The notes: generated by a model from the sequence alone, not told the origin. Shown: positions 42,489 through 51,875, counted from the first letter of the stretch. The stretch is DNA of 64,000 nt from Streptomyces sp. NBC_01267 (GCF_036241575.1 NZ_CP108455.1:5521501-5585500), one strand, 5' to 3'. Translations and numbers: made by a program.

Positions 42489-43851
42489 CGAAGCGCAGCC
42501 GGGTACCACCGAACGCAACGACCTCGGAGAGCGCAGAGGCGGCCGTCACGCGGCCCCCAGGAGATCGTTGCTGACGAAGCTGCACATTCCCGCGAGCAAG
42601 GCGATAGCCCTGGCTGCGATGCCGACCGCGGTGTTCGTCGGGATGGGCCTCACCCCCAAGCTGGCGATGGCCGACGACCACGGCGACATCCCGTTCGCCG
42701 CCGGTCCGTGCGTCTCCCGCTCCGACGAGCCGAGCGAGTCGGCGAAGCCGTCGGACTCCCCGAAGCCGTCCGACTCCCCGAGCCCCTCGGCCAGTGCGTC
42801 GGGCGACACGGCCGGTGACAAGGCCAAGAAGGACGGCAAGAGCGCGGACGTGTCGGCCCAGCCGTCCCCGTCGGCCACCCCGGCGGCGGACGCGACCGAC
42901 TCCGTGAAGTCCGAGAAGAAGACGTCGGATTCACCGTCCGCCGCCTCGGACCGGGCGGCTGCCTCGTCGAGCCCGTCGCCGACCGCGACGAAGTCGACGA
43001 ACCCGCTGGACCCGCTGGGTGTGGGGGACGCGCTCAAGAAGCTGTTCAACCCGGACAAGGACACGGCGAGCCCGTCCCCGGACCCGTCGTCCTCCGTGTC
43101 GTCCAAGACCTCCGGGCAGACCGCGGCGGAGAAGAAGGCCGCTGACAAGAAGGCCGCTGACAAGAAGGCGGCCGAGAAGAAGACCGCCGACTCCAAGAAG
43201 GCCGACGAGGCCACGGCAACCGCGAAGACCGAGGCCGACAAGACCGCCGAGAAGATCCGCGAGGCGGCGGCCGAGGCCGGAAAGCCGGTCAAGGACCTGC
43301 CCGCGGACGCCAAGGGCCTGGACCCGAAGAAGGACACGGCCATCCCAGACGGCGCCAAGCCGTCCTACCCGTGCCCGACCGCCGATCCCAAGGCGCTCGC
43401 CGCGGCCGATCTGGAGCAGGGCATCCCCGCCCTCCCCGACGACCCGTGGACGCTGAACAGTTCGATGCTCACGCTCAACGGGCTCGACTACAAGGGCATC
43501 GTCGAGGTCAGGACCGGCAGCGGGAAGATCAAGAAGGTGCTGAAGTTCACCGCTTCGTCGCTGGACATCAAGGACCTGCACCAGACGACCGTCGCCCCCA
43601 ACGGGGCCACCGGCCACGTCAAGGCGGCAACGGGCTCGACGTCGACCATCCGTGACGGCCAGGTCACGATGTACACGGAGTCGCTGAAGGGCAACCTCTT
43701 CGGCCTCATCCCGATCACGTTCAGCCCCGACAGCCCGCCGCCGATCAATGTGCCCTTCGCGTTCTTCACGAAGGTCACCGTGAAGCAGGCAGGCCAGTTC
43801 GGCGGCACGCTCCATGTGCCCGGACTCCAGAACTACTTCACCGGCGCCTGA
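42478..43851 (+). CDS. Secreted Lys/Ala-rich repeat protein
   Basis: A 457-residue exported protein of unknown function. Signal region RSLLTKLHIPASKAIALAAM... ends at a probable AMA-DD site; then about 100 residues of Ser/Pro/Asp/Lys low complexity; then a charged helical stretch with repeated KKAADKKAA units (about 215-280); then a ~150-residue globular beta-rich domain with LNGLDYKGIVEVRTGSGKIKKV and INVPFAFFTKVTVK. Two Cys (PCVSR, YPCPT) flank the low-complexity region. GTG at 42478 has GGGAGG upstream. The layout suggests a wall-spanning stalk with an outer domain, co-produced with DUF6230/DUF6114. Confidence 0.78.
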   Translation: MRGDEAQPGTTERNDLGERRGGRHAAPRRSLLTKLHIPASKAIALAAMPTAVFVGMGLTPKLAMADDHGDIPFAAGPCVSRSDEPSESAKPSDSPKPSDSPSPSASASGDTAGDKAKKDGKSADVSAQPSPSATPAADATDSVKSEKKTSDSPSAASDRAAASSSPSPTATKSTNPLDPLGVGDALKKLFNPDKDTASPSPDPSSSVSSKTSGQTAAEKKAADKKAADKKAAEKKTADSKKADEATATAKTEADKTAEKIREAAAEAGKPVKDLPADAKGLDPKKDTAIPDGAKPSYPCPTADPKALAAADLEQGIPALPDDPWTLNSSMLTLNGLDYKGIVEVRTGSGKIKKVLKFTASSLDIKDLHQTTVAPNGATGHVKAATGSTSTIRDGQVTMYTESLKGNLFGLIPITFSPDSPPPINVPFAFFTKVTVKQAGQFGGTLHVPGLQNYFTGA

Positions 43852-43885
43852 CCCGCCGCCGGAGATACGTCCGGGAGCCGCGGAA

Positions 43886-43930
43886 ACAGCTGTGGCCCGC
43901 ACCCCCGACCGGGGTGCGGGCCACAGCTGT
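43886..43930. terminator. Strong terminator after the DUF6230 operon
   Basis: Perfect 20-bp stem (43886-43905 with 43911-43930), loop CGACC. Its GCTGTGGCCCG core recurs in the terminator at 45539-45592. Confidence 0.9.
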
Positions 43931-44098
43931 CGACAGGGCGCACCACCCGCGTGAACCGCACCGCCCGTGTGAACCGCACCGGCCGGCCACGGTTCCGCCG
44001 CCTGGCCGAGACCTCCGAACCGCCGTGCGGCAGAATCGCCGGGGGCCGTACATCCGGACACGATCCGGTGGTGGGCGTGGAGCGTGGGGGAGTGAGCA

Positions 44099-45019
44099 GT
44101 GGGCGCTGTCGACGGCTGCCGTGACACCGGCGAGGCCGGCCGCACCGGTCCCCGCGTACAACAGGCCCCCGCGGCAGGGCGGTTCACCCCGTACCCGGGG
44201 CGGATGCTGCGGGCCGAGTGGCAGGCGGTGGCCGTCGGGCCGTTCCGGGAGCTGCGGCGCCGCGGGGTGTCCGGGATCTCCCTGGCGCTGCTCGCCACGG
44301 TCGCGGTCGTCGTCGTCCACCAGCTGATACGGACGCCCGACGGCGCGGTGCTGGTGCGGCTGGTGGCCGACGTCCGGGCCGATCTGCCCCTCCCGCTGGT
44401 GCTGCTGCGTACCCCCGGATCGCTGGTACTCGCCGATCCCGGTCTGCCGGTGTGGGCGGGGCTGCCCAAGCTGTTCCTCGCGTTCGCGCTCGCCGAACTG
44501 GTCCTGGGCCGCACCCGCACCCTGGTGATCGCCTGCGTCACGTCCCTGGCGGGCACGCTGGGCGCTCGGGCGATGATCGCGCTGGGCCACGGTCCGCTGG
44601 GGCTGCCGCCCGAGACCGCGCATGTGCTCGACACCGGGCCGTCCGCCGCGGTGGCCGGGCTCTTCGCGTACCTGGCGGTGGTCCGGCGCGCTCCGGTCCT
44701 GGCCGTGCCGACCAGCGGACTGATCGTGGTCCAGTCGCTGCTCAAGCCGAACCTCGCGGGCCGCGAGCATCTGATCGCCGTGGGGCTGGCGCTCGTCCTG
44801 GGCCTCTGCGCGGGCCGTGCCACCCGGGGCGGGGACGCCGGGCCCGCGCCGCGTCGGGGGCCGCGGATCCGTACGGAGCAGGGGCCGGCCGCGTATCCTC
44901 CCCGCCATGACGGGCCGGAGCAGCCCGGCCCCGACGCTTTCGGCGAGGACCGCGATGAGGAAGATCGTCCTGACGATGTCGATGTCCCTGGACGGGTACA
45001 GCGAGGGGCCGGACCGTGA
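44099..45019 (+). CDS. Rhomboid-like integral membrane protein
   Basis: A 306-residue protein with about six membrane segments (GISLALLATVAVVVVHQL, KLFLAFALAELVLG, LVIACVTSLAGTLGARAMIAL, AAVAGLFAYLAVV, VLAVPTSGLIVVQSLL, IAVGLALVLGLCAG). The segment DTGPSAAVAG resembles the GxSG serine site of rhomboid proteases, but the partner His is not clear, so protease activity is doubtful. The last 65 residues are charged. GTG at 44099 has a GGGGGAG upstream. Its end overlaps the next gene by 65 bp. Confidence 0.72.
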   Translation: MGAVDGCRDTGEAGRTGPRVQQAPAAGRFTPYPGRMLRAEWQAVAVGPFRELRRRGVSGISLALLATVAVVVVHQLIRTPDGAVLVRLVADVRADLPLPLVLLRTPGSLVLADPGLPVWAGLPKLFLAFALAELVLGRTRTLVIACVTSLAGTLGARAMIALGHGPLGLPPETAHVLDTGPSAAVAGLFAYLAVVRRAPVLAVPTSGLIVVQSLLKPNLAGREHLIAVGLALVLGLCAGRATRGGDAGPAPRRGPRIRTEQGPAAYPPRHDGPEQPGPDAFGEDRDEEDRPDDVDVPGRVQRGAGP

Positions 45020-45533
45020 CATCAGCTGGCACCGGGTCGACGACGAGGTGCACCGCCACATCAACGCGTACCTCGCGACGATGGACGGATTCCTGCACGG
45101 CCGGGTGACCCATGAGCTGATGGCCGGATTCTGGCCGACCGCGGACGCCGACCCGGCGAGTCCCGAGCCGGTGAAGGAGTTCGCCGCTCTCTGGCGCGGG
45201 ATGCCCAAGACCGTGTACTCCAGAACCCTGGAGCGGGCCGACTGGAACACCACGGTGGTCCGGGAGGTGGTGCCCGAGGAGGTACGGGCGCTCAAGGCCC
45301 GGCCCGGCGGCGACCTGTCCCTCGGCGGTGCGCGTCTCGCCGCGTCCTTCATGGCGCACGGGCTGATCGACGAGTTCCACATCTACGTCCACCCGGTACT
45401 CGTCGGCGGCGGCACGCGCCTCTTCCCGGACGCGGGGGCCACCGCCGGCCTCGACCTCGTGGAGTCCCGGACCTTCGGGAACGGTGTCGTCCTCCTGTAC
45501 TACCGGCGAGCCGGTGCGTCCGGCCCGGAGTGA
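44955..45533 (+). CDS. Dihydrofolate reductase/RibD-fold family protein
   Basis: A 192-residue reductase of the RibD C-terminal/DHFR fold. The start MRKIVLTMSMSLDGYSEG and the nucleotide-binding GGDLSLGGARLAASFMAHGLIDEFHIYVHPVLVGGGTRLF are family hallmarks. Many such proteins are NADPH reductases of unknown substrate. ATG at 44955 follows GCGAGG. Overlaps the rhomboid-like gene. Confidence 0.88.
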   Translation: MRKIVLTMSMSLDGYSEGPDRDISWHRVDDEVHRHINAYLATMDGFLHGRVTHELMAGFWPTADADPASPEPVKEFAALWRGMPKTVYSRTLERADWNTTVVREVVPEEVRALKARPGGDLSLGGARLAASFMAHGLIDEFHIYVHPVLVGGGTRLFPDAGATAGLDLVESRTFGNGVVLLYYRRAGASGPE

Positions 45534-45538
45534 GCCCG

Positions 45539-45592
45539 GACACGGCTGTGGCCCGTACCCGCCGTAAGGGGGGTACGGGCCACAGCCGTGTC
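45539..45592. terminator. Bidirectional terminator before pyk
   Basis: Perfect 22-bp stem (45539-45560 with 45571-45592, 10-base loop) between the convergent DHFR-type gene and pyruvate kinase. Confidence 0.92.
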
Positions 45593-45609
45593 AGCGGACC
45601 GGTGTCCGG

Positions 45610-47043
45610 TCAGCCCTGGTTGTCCTCGCCGCCCAGGTGGTGCACCCGGACCATGTTCGTGGTGCCGGGGACACCGGGGGGCGAGCCGGCGGTCATGACC
45701 ATCCGGTCGCCCTCGTTGTAGCGCTTCAGCTTCAGCACCTCGGCGTCGACCAGGTCGACCATCGCGTCGGTGTTGTCCACGTGCGGCACCACGTGCGCCT
45801 CGACGCCCCAGCTCAGCGCGAGCTGGCTGCGGGTCGACTCGTCCGTCGTGAAGGCGAGGATCGGCTGGCAGGTGCGGTAGCGGGAGAGACGGCGGGCGGT
45901 GTCTCCGGACTGGGTGAAGGCGACCAGCGCCTTCGCGTCCAGGAAGTCCGCGATCTCACAGGCCGCGCGGGCCACCGAGCCGCCCTGGGTGCGCGGCTTC
46001 TTGCCGGGCACCAGCGGCTGGAGGCCCTTGGAGAGCAGCTCCTCCTCGGCCGCGACCACGATCTTCGACATCGTCTTGACGGTCTCGATCGGGTACGCGC
46101 CCACACTCGACTCGGCGGAGAGCATGACCGCGTCGGCGCCGTCCAGGATGGCGTTGGCGACGTCGGACGCCTCGGCGCGCGTCGGGCGCGAGTTGGTGAT
46201 CATCGACTCCATCATCTGGGTCGCGACGATCACCGGCTTGGCGTTGCGGCGGCAGAGCTCGATGAGCCGCTTCTGCACCATCGGGACCTTTTCGAGCGGG
46301 TACTCGACGGCCAGGTCGCCACGGGCCACCATGACGCCGTCGAAGGCGGCGACGACGCCCTCCATGTTGGCGACGGCCTGCGGCTTCTCGACCTTGGCGA
46401 TGACGGGGACCCGGCGGCCCTCCTCGTCCATGATCTTGTGGACGTCGTTGACGTCACCGGCGTCGCGCACGAAGGAGAGCGCGACCAGGTCGCAGCCCAT
46501 CCGCAGCGCGAAGCGCAGGTCGTCGATGTCCTTCTCGGACAGGGCCGGGACGTTCACCGCCGCGCCGGGCAGGTTGATGCCCTTGTGGTCGGAGATGACA
46601 CCGCCCTCGATGACGATGGTCCTGACCTCGGAGCCCTCCACGGAGGTCACCTTCAGCTCGACGTTCCCGTCGTTGATCAGGATCGGGTCGCCCTTGGTGA
46701 CATCGCCCGGCAGACCCTTGTAGGTCGTGCCGCAGATGGTCTTGTCGCCGGGGACGTCGTCGGCGGTGATGGTGAACTCGTCACCACGCACCAGCTCGAC
46801 GGGGCCCTCGGCGAAGGTCTCCAGGCGGATCTTGGGGCCCTGGAGGTCGGCGAGCACGCCCACGGCGCGGCCGGTGGCCTCCGAAGCCTTGCGGACGCGG
46901 TGGTACCGCTCCTCGTGCTCCGCGTGGGACCCGTGGCTCATATTCAGACGGGCCACATTCATGCCGGCCTCGATGAGCGTTTTCAGCTGCTCATAGGAGT
47001 CGACGGCTGGGCCCAGTGTGCAGACGATTTTGGAACGGCGCAT
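45610..47043 (-). CDS. pyk: Pyruvate kinase
   Basis: Converts phosphoenolpyruvate and ADP to pyruvate and ATP, the last step of glycolysis. The 477-residue enzyme has RRSKIVCTLGPAVDSYEQL, MNVARLNMSHGSHAEHEE, the active-site block VPVIAKVEKPQAVANMEGV, VMVARGDLAVEYPLEKVP and KPVIVATQMMESMITNSRPTRAEASDVANA. ATG at 47043. It corresponds to the second pyruvate kinase (Pyk2) of Streptomyces by position next to ackA-pta and pfkA. Confidence 0.96.
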   Translation of the reverse strand: MRRSKIVCTLGPAVDSYEQLKTLIEAGMNVARLNMSHGSHAEHEERYHRVRKASEATGRAVGVLADLQGPKIRLETFAEGPVELVRGDEFTITADDVPGDKTICGTTYKGLPGDVTKGDPILINDGNVELKVTSVEGSEVRTIVIEGGVISDHKGINLPGAAVNVPALSEKDIDDLRFALRMGCDLVALSFVRDAGDVNDVHKIMDEEGRRVPVIAKVEKPQAVANMEGVVAAFDGVMVARGDLAVEYPLEKVPMVQKRLIELCRRNAKPVIVATQMMESMITNSRPTRAEASDVANAILDGADAVMLSAESSVGAYPIETVKTMSKIVVAAEEELLSKGLQPLVPGKKPRTQGGSVARAACEIADFLDAKALVAFTQSGDTARRLSRYRTCQPILAFTTDESTRSQLALSWGVEAHVVPHVDNTDAMVDLVDAEVLKLKRYNEGDRMVMTAGSPPGVPGTTNMVRVHHLGGEDNQG

Positions 47044-47124
47044 GAGGCGGATCCTATCGGTTTGTTTCGCTACGGAATATTCCGTCTGGTGGAAAGTACA
47101 AATGGGCGGTGTGGCGCTCAGGTG

Positions 47125-48348
47125 TCAGCCGTTCACCAAGGCGTAGACCTGTTGTGCAATTTCACGTTCTTCGTCCGTGGGGACCACGGCGACAGCCACC
47201 CGCGAGGTGCCCGGGGAGATCAGCCGGGGTTCGTCGGAACGTACGGCGTTGAGCTCGGGATCGACCACGAGTCCCAGCCCTTCCAGGCCCGCGACGGCGG
47301 CCTCGCGCACCGGCGCCGAGTTCTCGCCGACCCCTGCGGTGAAGGCGACGGCGTCCACCCGGCCCAGGACCGCCGTGTACGCGCCCAGGTATTTCTTCAG
47401 CCGCTGCACGTATATCTCGAAGGCGAGCCGGGCCCGTCCGTCGCCCTCGCCGACGCGCCGCACGATCTCGCGCATGTCGTTGTCGCCGCAGAGCCCGACC
47501 AGACCGCTCTTCTGGTTGAGCAGTACGTCGATCTCGTCGACGGACATTCCGGCGACCCGCGACAGATGGAAGATCACCGCCGGATCGAGGTCACCGGACC
47601 GGGTCCCCATCACCAGCCCCTCCAGCGGCGTCAGCCCCATGGAGGTGTCCACGCAGATGCCGCCGGCCACCGCCGAGGCCGAGGCCCCGTTGCCGAGGTG
47701 CAGCACGATCACGTTGACCTCCTCCGGCGTGCGGCCCAGCAACTGCGCCGTCCTGCGCGAGACATAGGCGTGCGAGGTGCCGTGGAAGCCGTAGCGGCGG
47801 ATGCGGTGGGCGTCCGCGGTCGCCGTGTCGATGGCGTAGCGGGCCGCGTACTCCGGCATCGTCGTGTGGAACGCGGTGTCGAAGACGGCGACCTGGGGGA
47901 GATCGGGGCGCAGTTGCCGGGCCGTACGGATCCCGATGATGTTCGCCGGGTTGTGCAGCGGGGCGACCGGCACCAGCCGTTCGATCTCCTTGAGCACCGC
48001 GTCGTCCACCACCGTCGGCGCGGTGAACTTCAGTCCGCCGTGCACCACCCGGTGGCCGATCGCCGCGAGTTCGGGCGAGTCCAGGCCGAGACCGTCGGCG
48101 TCCAGCTCCTCCGCGACGGCTTTCAGCGCCGCCGCGTGGTCGGGGACGGGCCCGGTCCGCTCACGGGTGTCGGCGCCGTCCACCAGGTCCTGTCCTAGCC
48201 GGGTGTGCCGGAACCGGGACGTCTGCTCGCCGATCCGCTCGACCAGGCCCACGGCCAGCCGGGCGCCGTCCGCCATGTCGAGCAGCTGGTACTTCAGCGA
48301 CGAGGAGCCGGAGTTGAGGACGAGGACACGGGTGGCGGTCGGTGTCAT
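47125..48348 (-). CDS. ackA: Acetate kinase
   Basis: Makes ATP and acetate from acetyl phosphate and ADP, or the reverse. The 407-residue ASKHA-fold protein shows VLVLNSGSSSLKYQL, the catalytic region VFDTAFHTTMPEYAARY, RRYGFHGTSHAYVS, VIVLHLGNGASASAVAGG and AVAFTAGVGENSAPVRE. ATG at 48348 overlaps the pta stop (ATGA), so both are made together. Confidence 0.97.
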   Translation of the reverse strand: MTPTATRVLVLNSGSSSLKYQLLDMADGARLAVGLVERIGEQTSRFRHTRLGQDLVDGADTRERTGPVPDHAAALKAVAEELDADGLGLDSPELAAIGHRVVHGGLKFTAPTVVDDAVLKEIERLVPVAPLHNPANIIGIRTARQLRPDLPQVAVFDTAFHTTMPEYAARYAIDTATADAHRIRRYGFHGTSHAYVSRRTAQLLGRTPEEVNVIVLHLGNGASASAVAGGICVDTSMGLTPLEGLVMGTRSGDLDPAVIFHLSRVAGMSVDEIDVLLNQKSGLVGLCGDNDMREIVRRVGEGDGRARLAFEIYVQRLKKYLGAYTAVLGRVDAVAFTAGVGENSAPVREAAVAGLEGLGLVVDPELNAVRSDEPRLISPGTSRVAVAVVPTDEEREIAQQVYALVNG

Positions 48349-50438
48349 GCGGGGCCCTCCTGGACCTGGGTCTGGGTCTGGGCCTGGATCGCGGTGATCG
48401 CGACGGTGTTGACGATGTCCTCGACGAGCGCGCCGCGCGAGAGGTCGTTGACCGGTTTGCGCAGCCCCTGGAGCACCGGCCCGACGGCCACCGCGCCGGC
48501 CGAACGCTGCACGGCCTTGTAGGTGTTGTTGCCGGTGTTGAGGTCCGGGAAGATCAGCACGCTGGCCTGCCCCGCGACCGCCGAGCCCGGCAGTTTGGTG
48601 GCGGCGACCGTCGGTTCCACCGCCGCGTCGTACTGGATGGGCCCCTCGATCAGCAGATCCGGCCGCGCCGCCCGCACCAGCTCGGTGGCCCGGCGTACCT
48701 TGTCGACGTCCGCGCCCGACCCCGAGGTGCCCGTCGAGTACGAGAGCATCGCGATCCGCGGCTCCACCCCGAACTGGGCCGCGGTGGCCGCCGCCTGGAC
48801 GGCGATGTCCGCGAGCTGCTCGGCGTCCGGGTCGGGGTTGACCGCGCAGTCGCCGTACACGAGCACCTTGTCGGCCAGGCACATGAAGAACACCGACGAG
48901 ACGATCGAGGCGTCCTCCCTCGTCTTGATGATCTCGAAGGCGGGCCGGATGGTGGCCGCCGTCGAGTGCACCGCACCCGACACCATGCCGTCGGCCAGTC
49001 CTTCCTGGACCATCAGCGTGCCGAAGTACGAGGCGTCGGCGACCACGTCGTGCGCCAGCTCGACGGTGACGCCCTTGTGGGCGCGCGCCTTCGCGTACAC
49101 CTCGGCGAACCGGTCCCGCAGCTCGGACGTCACCGGGTCGACGACATCCGCCCGGGTCAGATCGATGCCCAGGTCGGCGGCCTTCCTGCGGACCGTGTCC
49201 GGGTCGCCGAGCAGCGTCAGGTCGCAGACACCGCGGCGCAGCAGGATGTCGGCGGCGCGCAGCACCCGCTCCTCCGTGCCCTCGGGCAGCACCACCCGGC
49301 GGCGGTCCGCGCGCGCCCGCTCCAGCAGTTCGTGCTCGAACATCATCGGGGTGACCCGCCCGCTGCGCGACACCGAGAGCCGGTTCAGCAGCTCCGCGGT
49401 GTCCACATGGCGCTCGAAGAGGCCCAGCGCGGTCTCCGCCTTGCGCGGGGTCGCCGCGGTCATCCGGCCCTCCAGCGCGAAGAGTTCGCCCGCGGTCGGG
49501 AACGAGCCGCCGGACACCGCGATCACCGGGGTGCCCGGCGCCAGCCGGTCGGCGAGCCGGAGGACCGGGGCTCCCGGACGTTCGTCCAGGGTGAGCAGGA
49601 CACCGGCTATCGGCGGCGTGCCCGCACTGTGCGCGGCGAGCGAGCCGACCACCAGGTCCGCCCGGTCGCCGGGGGTCACCACCAGGCAGCCGGGGGTCAG
49701 CGCGTTCAGGAAGTTCGGCAGCATCGCCCCGCCGAACACGAAGTCCAGCGCGTCCCTGGCCATCCCGGCCTCGTCGCCGAGCAGCACGGTCCCGCCGAGT
49801 GCGTGGGTGATCTGGGCGACGGTCGGCGCGGCCAGCGCCGGTTCGTCGGGCAGCACCGGGCACGGCACCGGGAGCTGCGCGTCCAGCTGCTCCGCGAGCG
49901 CCGCCCGGTCACCCGGGGCGACCCGGTTGACGGCCATGGTGATGACGTCGCAGCCGAGCACCTCGTACGCCCGGTAGGCGTTGCGCGTCTCCGACCGTAC
50001 GGACTCGGCCGGCTGGCCCTTCCCGCCGACGACCGGGATCACCGAGGCGCCGAACTCGTTCGCGAGCCGCGCGTTCAGCGCCAGCTCGTCGGGGAGCTGG
50101 GTCCCGGAGAAGTCCGTACCGAGGACGAGCACCACCTCGTACGCCCGCGCCACCTCGTGGAAGCGGCCGACCAGGCGCGAGACGAGTTCGTCGGTGCCGT
50201 GCTCGGCCTGGAGGGCGGTCGCCTCGTGGTAGTCCATGCCGTACACGGACGCCGGGTCCTGGCTCAGCCGGTAGCGGGCCCGCAGCAGCTCGAACATGCG
50301 GTCGGGGCCTTCGTGCACCAGTGGCCGGAAAACACCCACCCGGTCGACCTGCCGGGTGAGGAGCTCCATGACCCCCAGCTCGATGACCTGGCGGCCGTCG
50401 CCGCGATCGATCCCGGTCACGTACACGCTGCGCGTCAC
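48345..50438 (-). CDS. pta: Phosphate acetyltransferase
   Basis: Interconverts acetyl-CoA and acetyl phosphate. The 697-residue long-form enzyme has an N-terminal BioD/P-loop-like domain (1-190), a DRTGG-type middle domain (about 215-330) and the catalytic PTA domain (about 375-695) with SYSTGTSGSGADVDKV and LIFPDLNTGNNTYKAVQRSAG. In the N-terminal domain the P-loop reads GIDRGDGRQ, without the usual Lys. GTG at 50438 follows GGAGAG. With ackA it forms the acetate overflow/assimilation operon. Confidence 0.96.
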   Translation of the reverse strand: MTRSVYVTGIDRGDGRQVIELGVMELLTRQVDRVGVFRPLVHEGPDRMFELLRARYRLSQDPASVYGMDYHEATALQAEHGTDELVSRLVGRFHEVARAYEVVLVLGTDFSGTQLPDELALNARLANEFGASVIPVVGGKGQPAESVRSETRNAYRAYEVLGCDVITMAVNRVAPGDRAALAEQLDAQLPVPCPVLPDEPALAAPTVAQITHALGGTVLLGDEAGMARDALDFVFGGAMLPNFLNALTPGCLVVTPGDRADLVVGSLAAHSAGTPPIAGVLLTLDERPGAPVLRLADRLAPGTPVIAVSGGSFPTAGELFALEGRMTAATPRKAETALGLFERHVDTAELLNRLSVSRSGRVTPMMFEHELLERARADRRRVVLPEGTEERVLRAADILLRRGVCDLTLLGDPDTVRRKAADLGIDLTRADVVDPVTSELRDRFAEVYAKARAHKGVTVELAHDVVADASYFGTLMVQEGLADGMVSGAVHSTAATIRPAFEIIKTREDASIVSSVFFMCLADKVLVYGDCAVNPDPDAEQLADIAVQAAATAAQFGVEPRIAMLSYSTGTSGSGADVDKVRRATELVRAARPDLLIEGPIQYDAAVEPTVAATKLPGSAVAGQASVLIFPDLNTGNNTYKAVQRSAGAVAVGPVLQGLRKPVNDLSRGALVEDIVNTVAITAIQAQTQTQVQEGPA

Positions 50439-50543
50439 GCGTGCTCTCCGTCCTCTTTCTCGGATGTCGGCGCCCCGGGCGTGCCCGGCGGATCAGGGCC
50501 GGGGTCACGTCGTCGGGTCGCCCGGGGGGCCGGGTGCGCCCTC

Positions 50544-50572
50544 TTGACAGTACCCTCGGGCCTGGCTACGTC
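50544..50572 (+). promoter_or_regulatory. Predicted pfkA promoter
   Basis: TTGACA (50544-50549), 17-bp spacer, TACGTC (50567-50572), 130 bp upstream of the pfkA start in the divergent pta/pfkA region. Consensus-based prediction. Confidence 0.5.
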
Positions 50573-50703
50573 GCCTGTCCGCGGCTGGACCGCGGCAGCT
50601 ACGGGGCCGTGACCGCGAGGAGCCTGACAGCGCGACGCGGCGAGGGGCCGTGGAAGAATCGGAACGGCTCGCAGGTACCACTAGGAGCAGGAGAAACAGC
50701 GCG

Positions 50704-51729
50704 ATGCGCATCGGAGTCCTCACCGCAGGCGGCGACTGTCCCGGCCTCAACGCCGTCATCCGGTCGGTCGTGCACCGCGCCGTGGCCGGGCACAACGACG
50801 AAGTGATCGGCTTCGAGGACGGCTTCAAGGGCCTGCTCGACGGTCACTTCCGGCCCCTCGACCTCAACGCGGTCAGCGGCATTCTCGCCCGCGGCGGTAC
50901 GATCCTCGGCTCCGCCCGGCTGGAGCGCGACCGGCTGCGCGAGGCCGCCGAGAACTGCGCGGAGCTGACCCGGCGCTACGGCATCGACGCCCTGATCCCC
51001 ATCGGCGGCGAAGGCACCCTCACCGCCGCCCGGATGCTCTCCGACGCCGGAATGCCGGTCGTCGGGGTCCCGAAGACCATCGACAACGACATCTCCGGCA
51101 CCGACCGCACCTTCGGATTCGACACGGCCGTCGGTGTCGCGACCGAGGCGATCGACCGGCTGAAGACCACCGCCGAGTCGCACCAGCGGGTGATGGTCGT
51201 CGAGGTCATGGGCCGGCACGCGGGCTGGATCGCCCTGGAGTCGGGCATGGCGGGCGGCGCACACGGCATCTGTCTGCCCGAGCGGCGCTTCGAGGTGGAC
51301 GACCTGGTGAAGATGGTCGAGGAGCGCTTCTCCCGCCGGAAGCGCTTCGCGGTCATCTGTGTCGCCGAGGGCGCGCACCCGGCCGAGGGCTCGATGCCGT
51401 ACGAGAAGGGCGTCATCGACAAGTTCGGCCACGAGCGCTTCGCCGGTATCGGCACCCGGCTCGCGATCGAACTGGAGAGCCGCCTCGGCAAGGAGGCCCG
51501 GCCGGTCATCCTCGGCCACGTCCAGCGCGGCGGCACCCCCACCGCGTACGACCGCGTCCTGGCGACCCGCTTCGGCTGGCACGCGGTGGAGGCCGTGCAC
51601 CGCGGCGACTTCGGCAACATGACCGCGCTGCGCGGAACGGACATCGCGATGGTCCCGCTGGCGGACGCGGTGACGCATCTGAAGACGGTGGACGCGAGCC
51701 GGATGTACGAGGCCGAGTCCGTCTTCTGA
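50704..51729 (+). CDS. pfkA: 6-phosphofructokinase, ATP-dependent type
   Basis: Phosphorylates fructose 6-phosphate in glycolysis. The 341-residue group III enzyme has MRIGVLTAGGDCPGLNAVIR, PIGGEGTLTAA, PKTIDNDISGTD, MGRHAGWIALESG and PVILGHVQRGGTPTAYDR. The Gly in GGEGT (Asp in pyrophosphate-dependent actinomycete enzymes) indicates ATP as phosphoryl donor. ATG at 50704. Divergent from pta, so a shared region may coordinate glycolysis and acetate formation. Confidence 0.95.
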   Translation: MRIGVLTAGGDCPGLNAVIRSVVHRAVAGHNDEVIGFEDGFKGLLDGHFRPLDLNAVSGILARGGTILGSARLERDRLREAAENCAELTRRYGIDALIPIGGEGTLTAARMLSDAGMPVVGVPKTIDNDISGTDRTFGFDTAVGVATEAIDRLKTTAESHQRVMVVEVMGRHAGWIALESGMAGGAHGICLPERRFEVDDLVKMVEERFSRRKRFAVICVAEGAHPAEGSMPYEKGVIDKFGHERFAGIGTRLAIELESRLGKEARPVILGHVQRGGTPTAYDRVLATRFGWHAVEAVHRGDFGNMTALRGTDIAMVPLADAVTHLKTVDASRMYEAESVF

Positions 51730-51750
51730 TCCCGCTGTCGTCGATTGATT

Positions 51751-51844
51751 GCGCACTGATCCCGCCGCGCACTGATCCCGCCGCGCCGGGAAGAACCCGC
51801 ACAGGGAAGAACGCCGCGCCGGGAAGAACACCGCCGGGAAGAAC
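51751..51844. repeat. Degenerate tandem repeats after pfkA
   Basis: GCGCACTGATCCCGCC twice in tandem (51751, 51767) followed by four units ending GGGAAGAAC (to 51844), in the gap between pfkA and the convergent XRE gene. Confidence 0.8.
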
Positions 51845-51850
51845 GCCGCG

Positions 51851-51875
51851 CGCGGGGCCGAAGCCGGGCCCCGCG
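51851..51875. terminator. Terminator between pfkA and the XRE gene
   Basis: Perfect 9-bp stem CGCGGGGCC / GGCCCCGCG with a 7-base loop. Confidence 0.75.

Noticed and set aside
44099..45019. Active rhomboid protease.
   Set aside because: GPSAA resembles the serine site but a convincing catalytic His is not seen; called rhomboid-like only.
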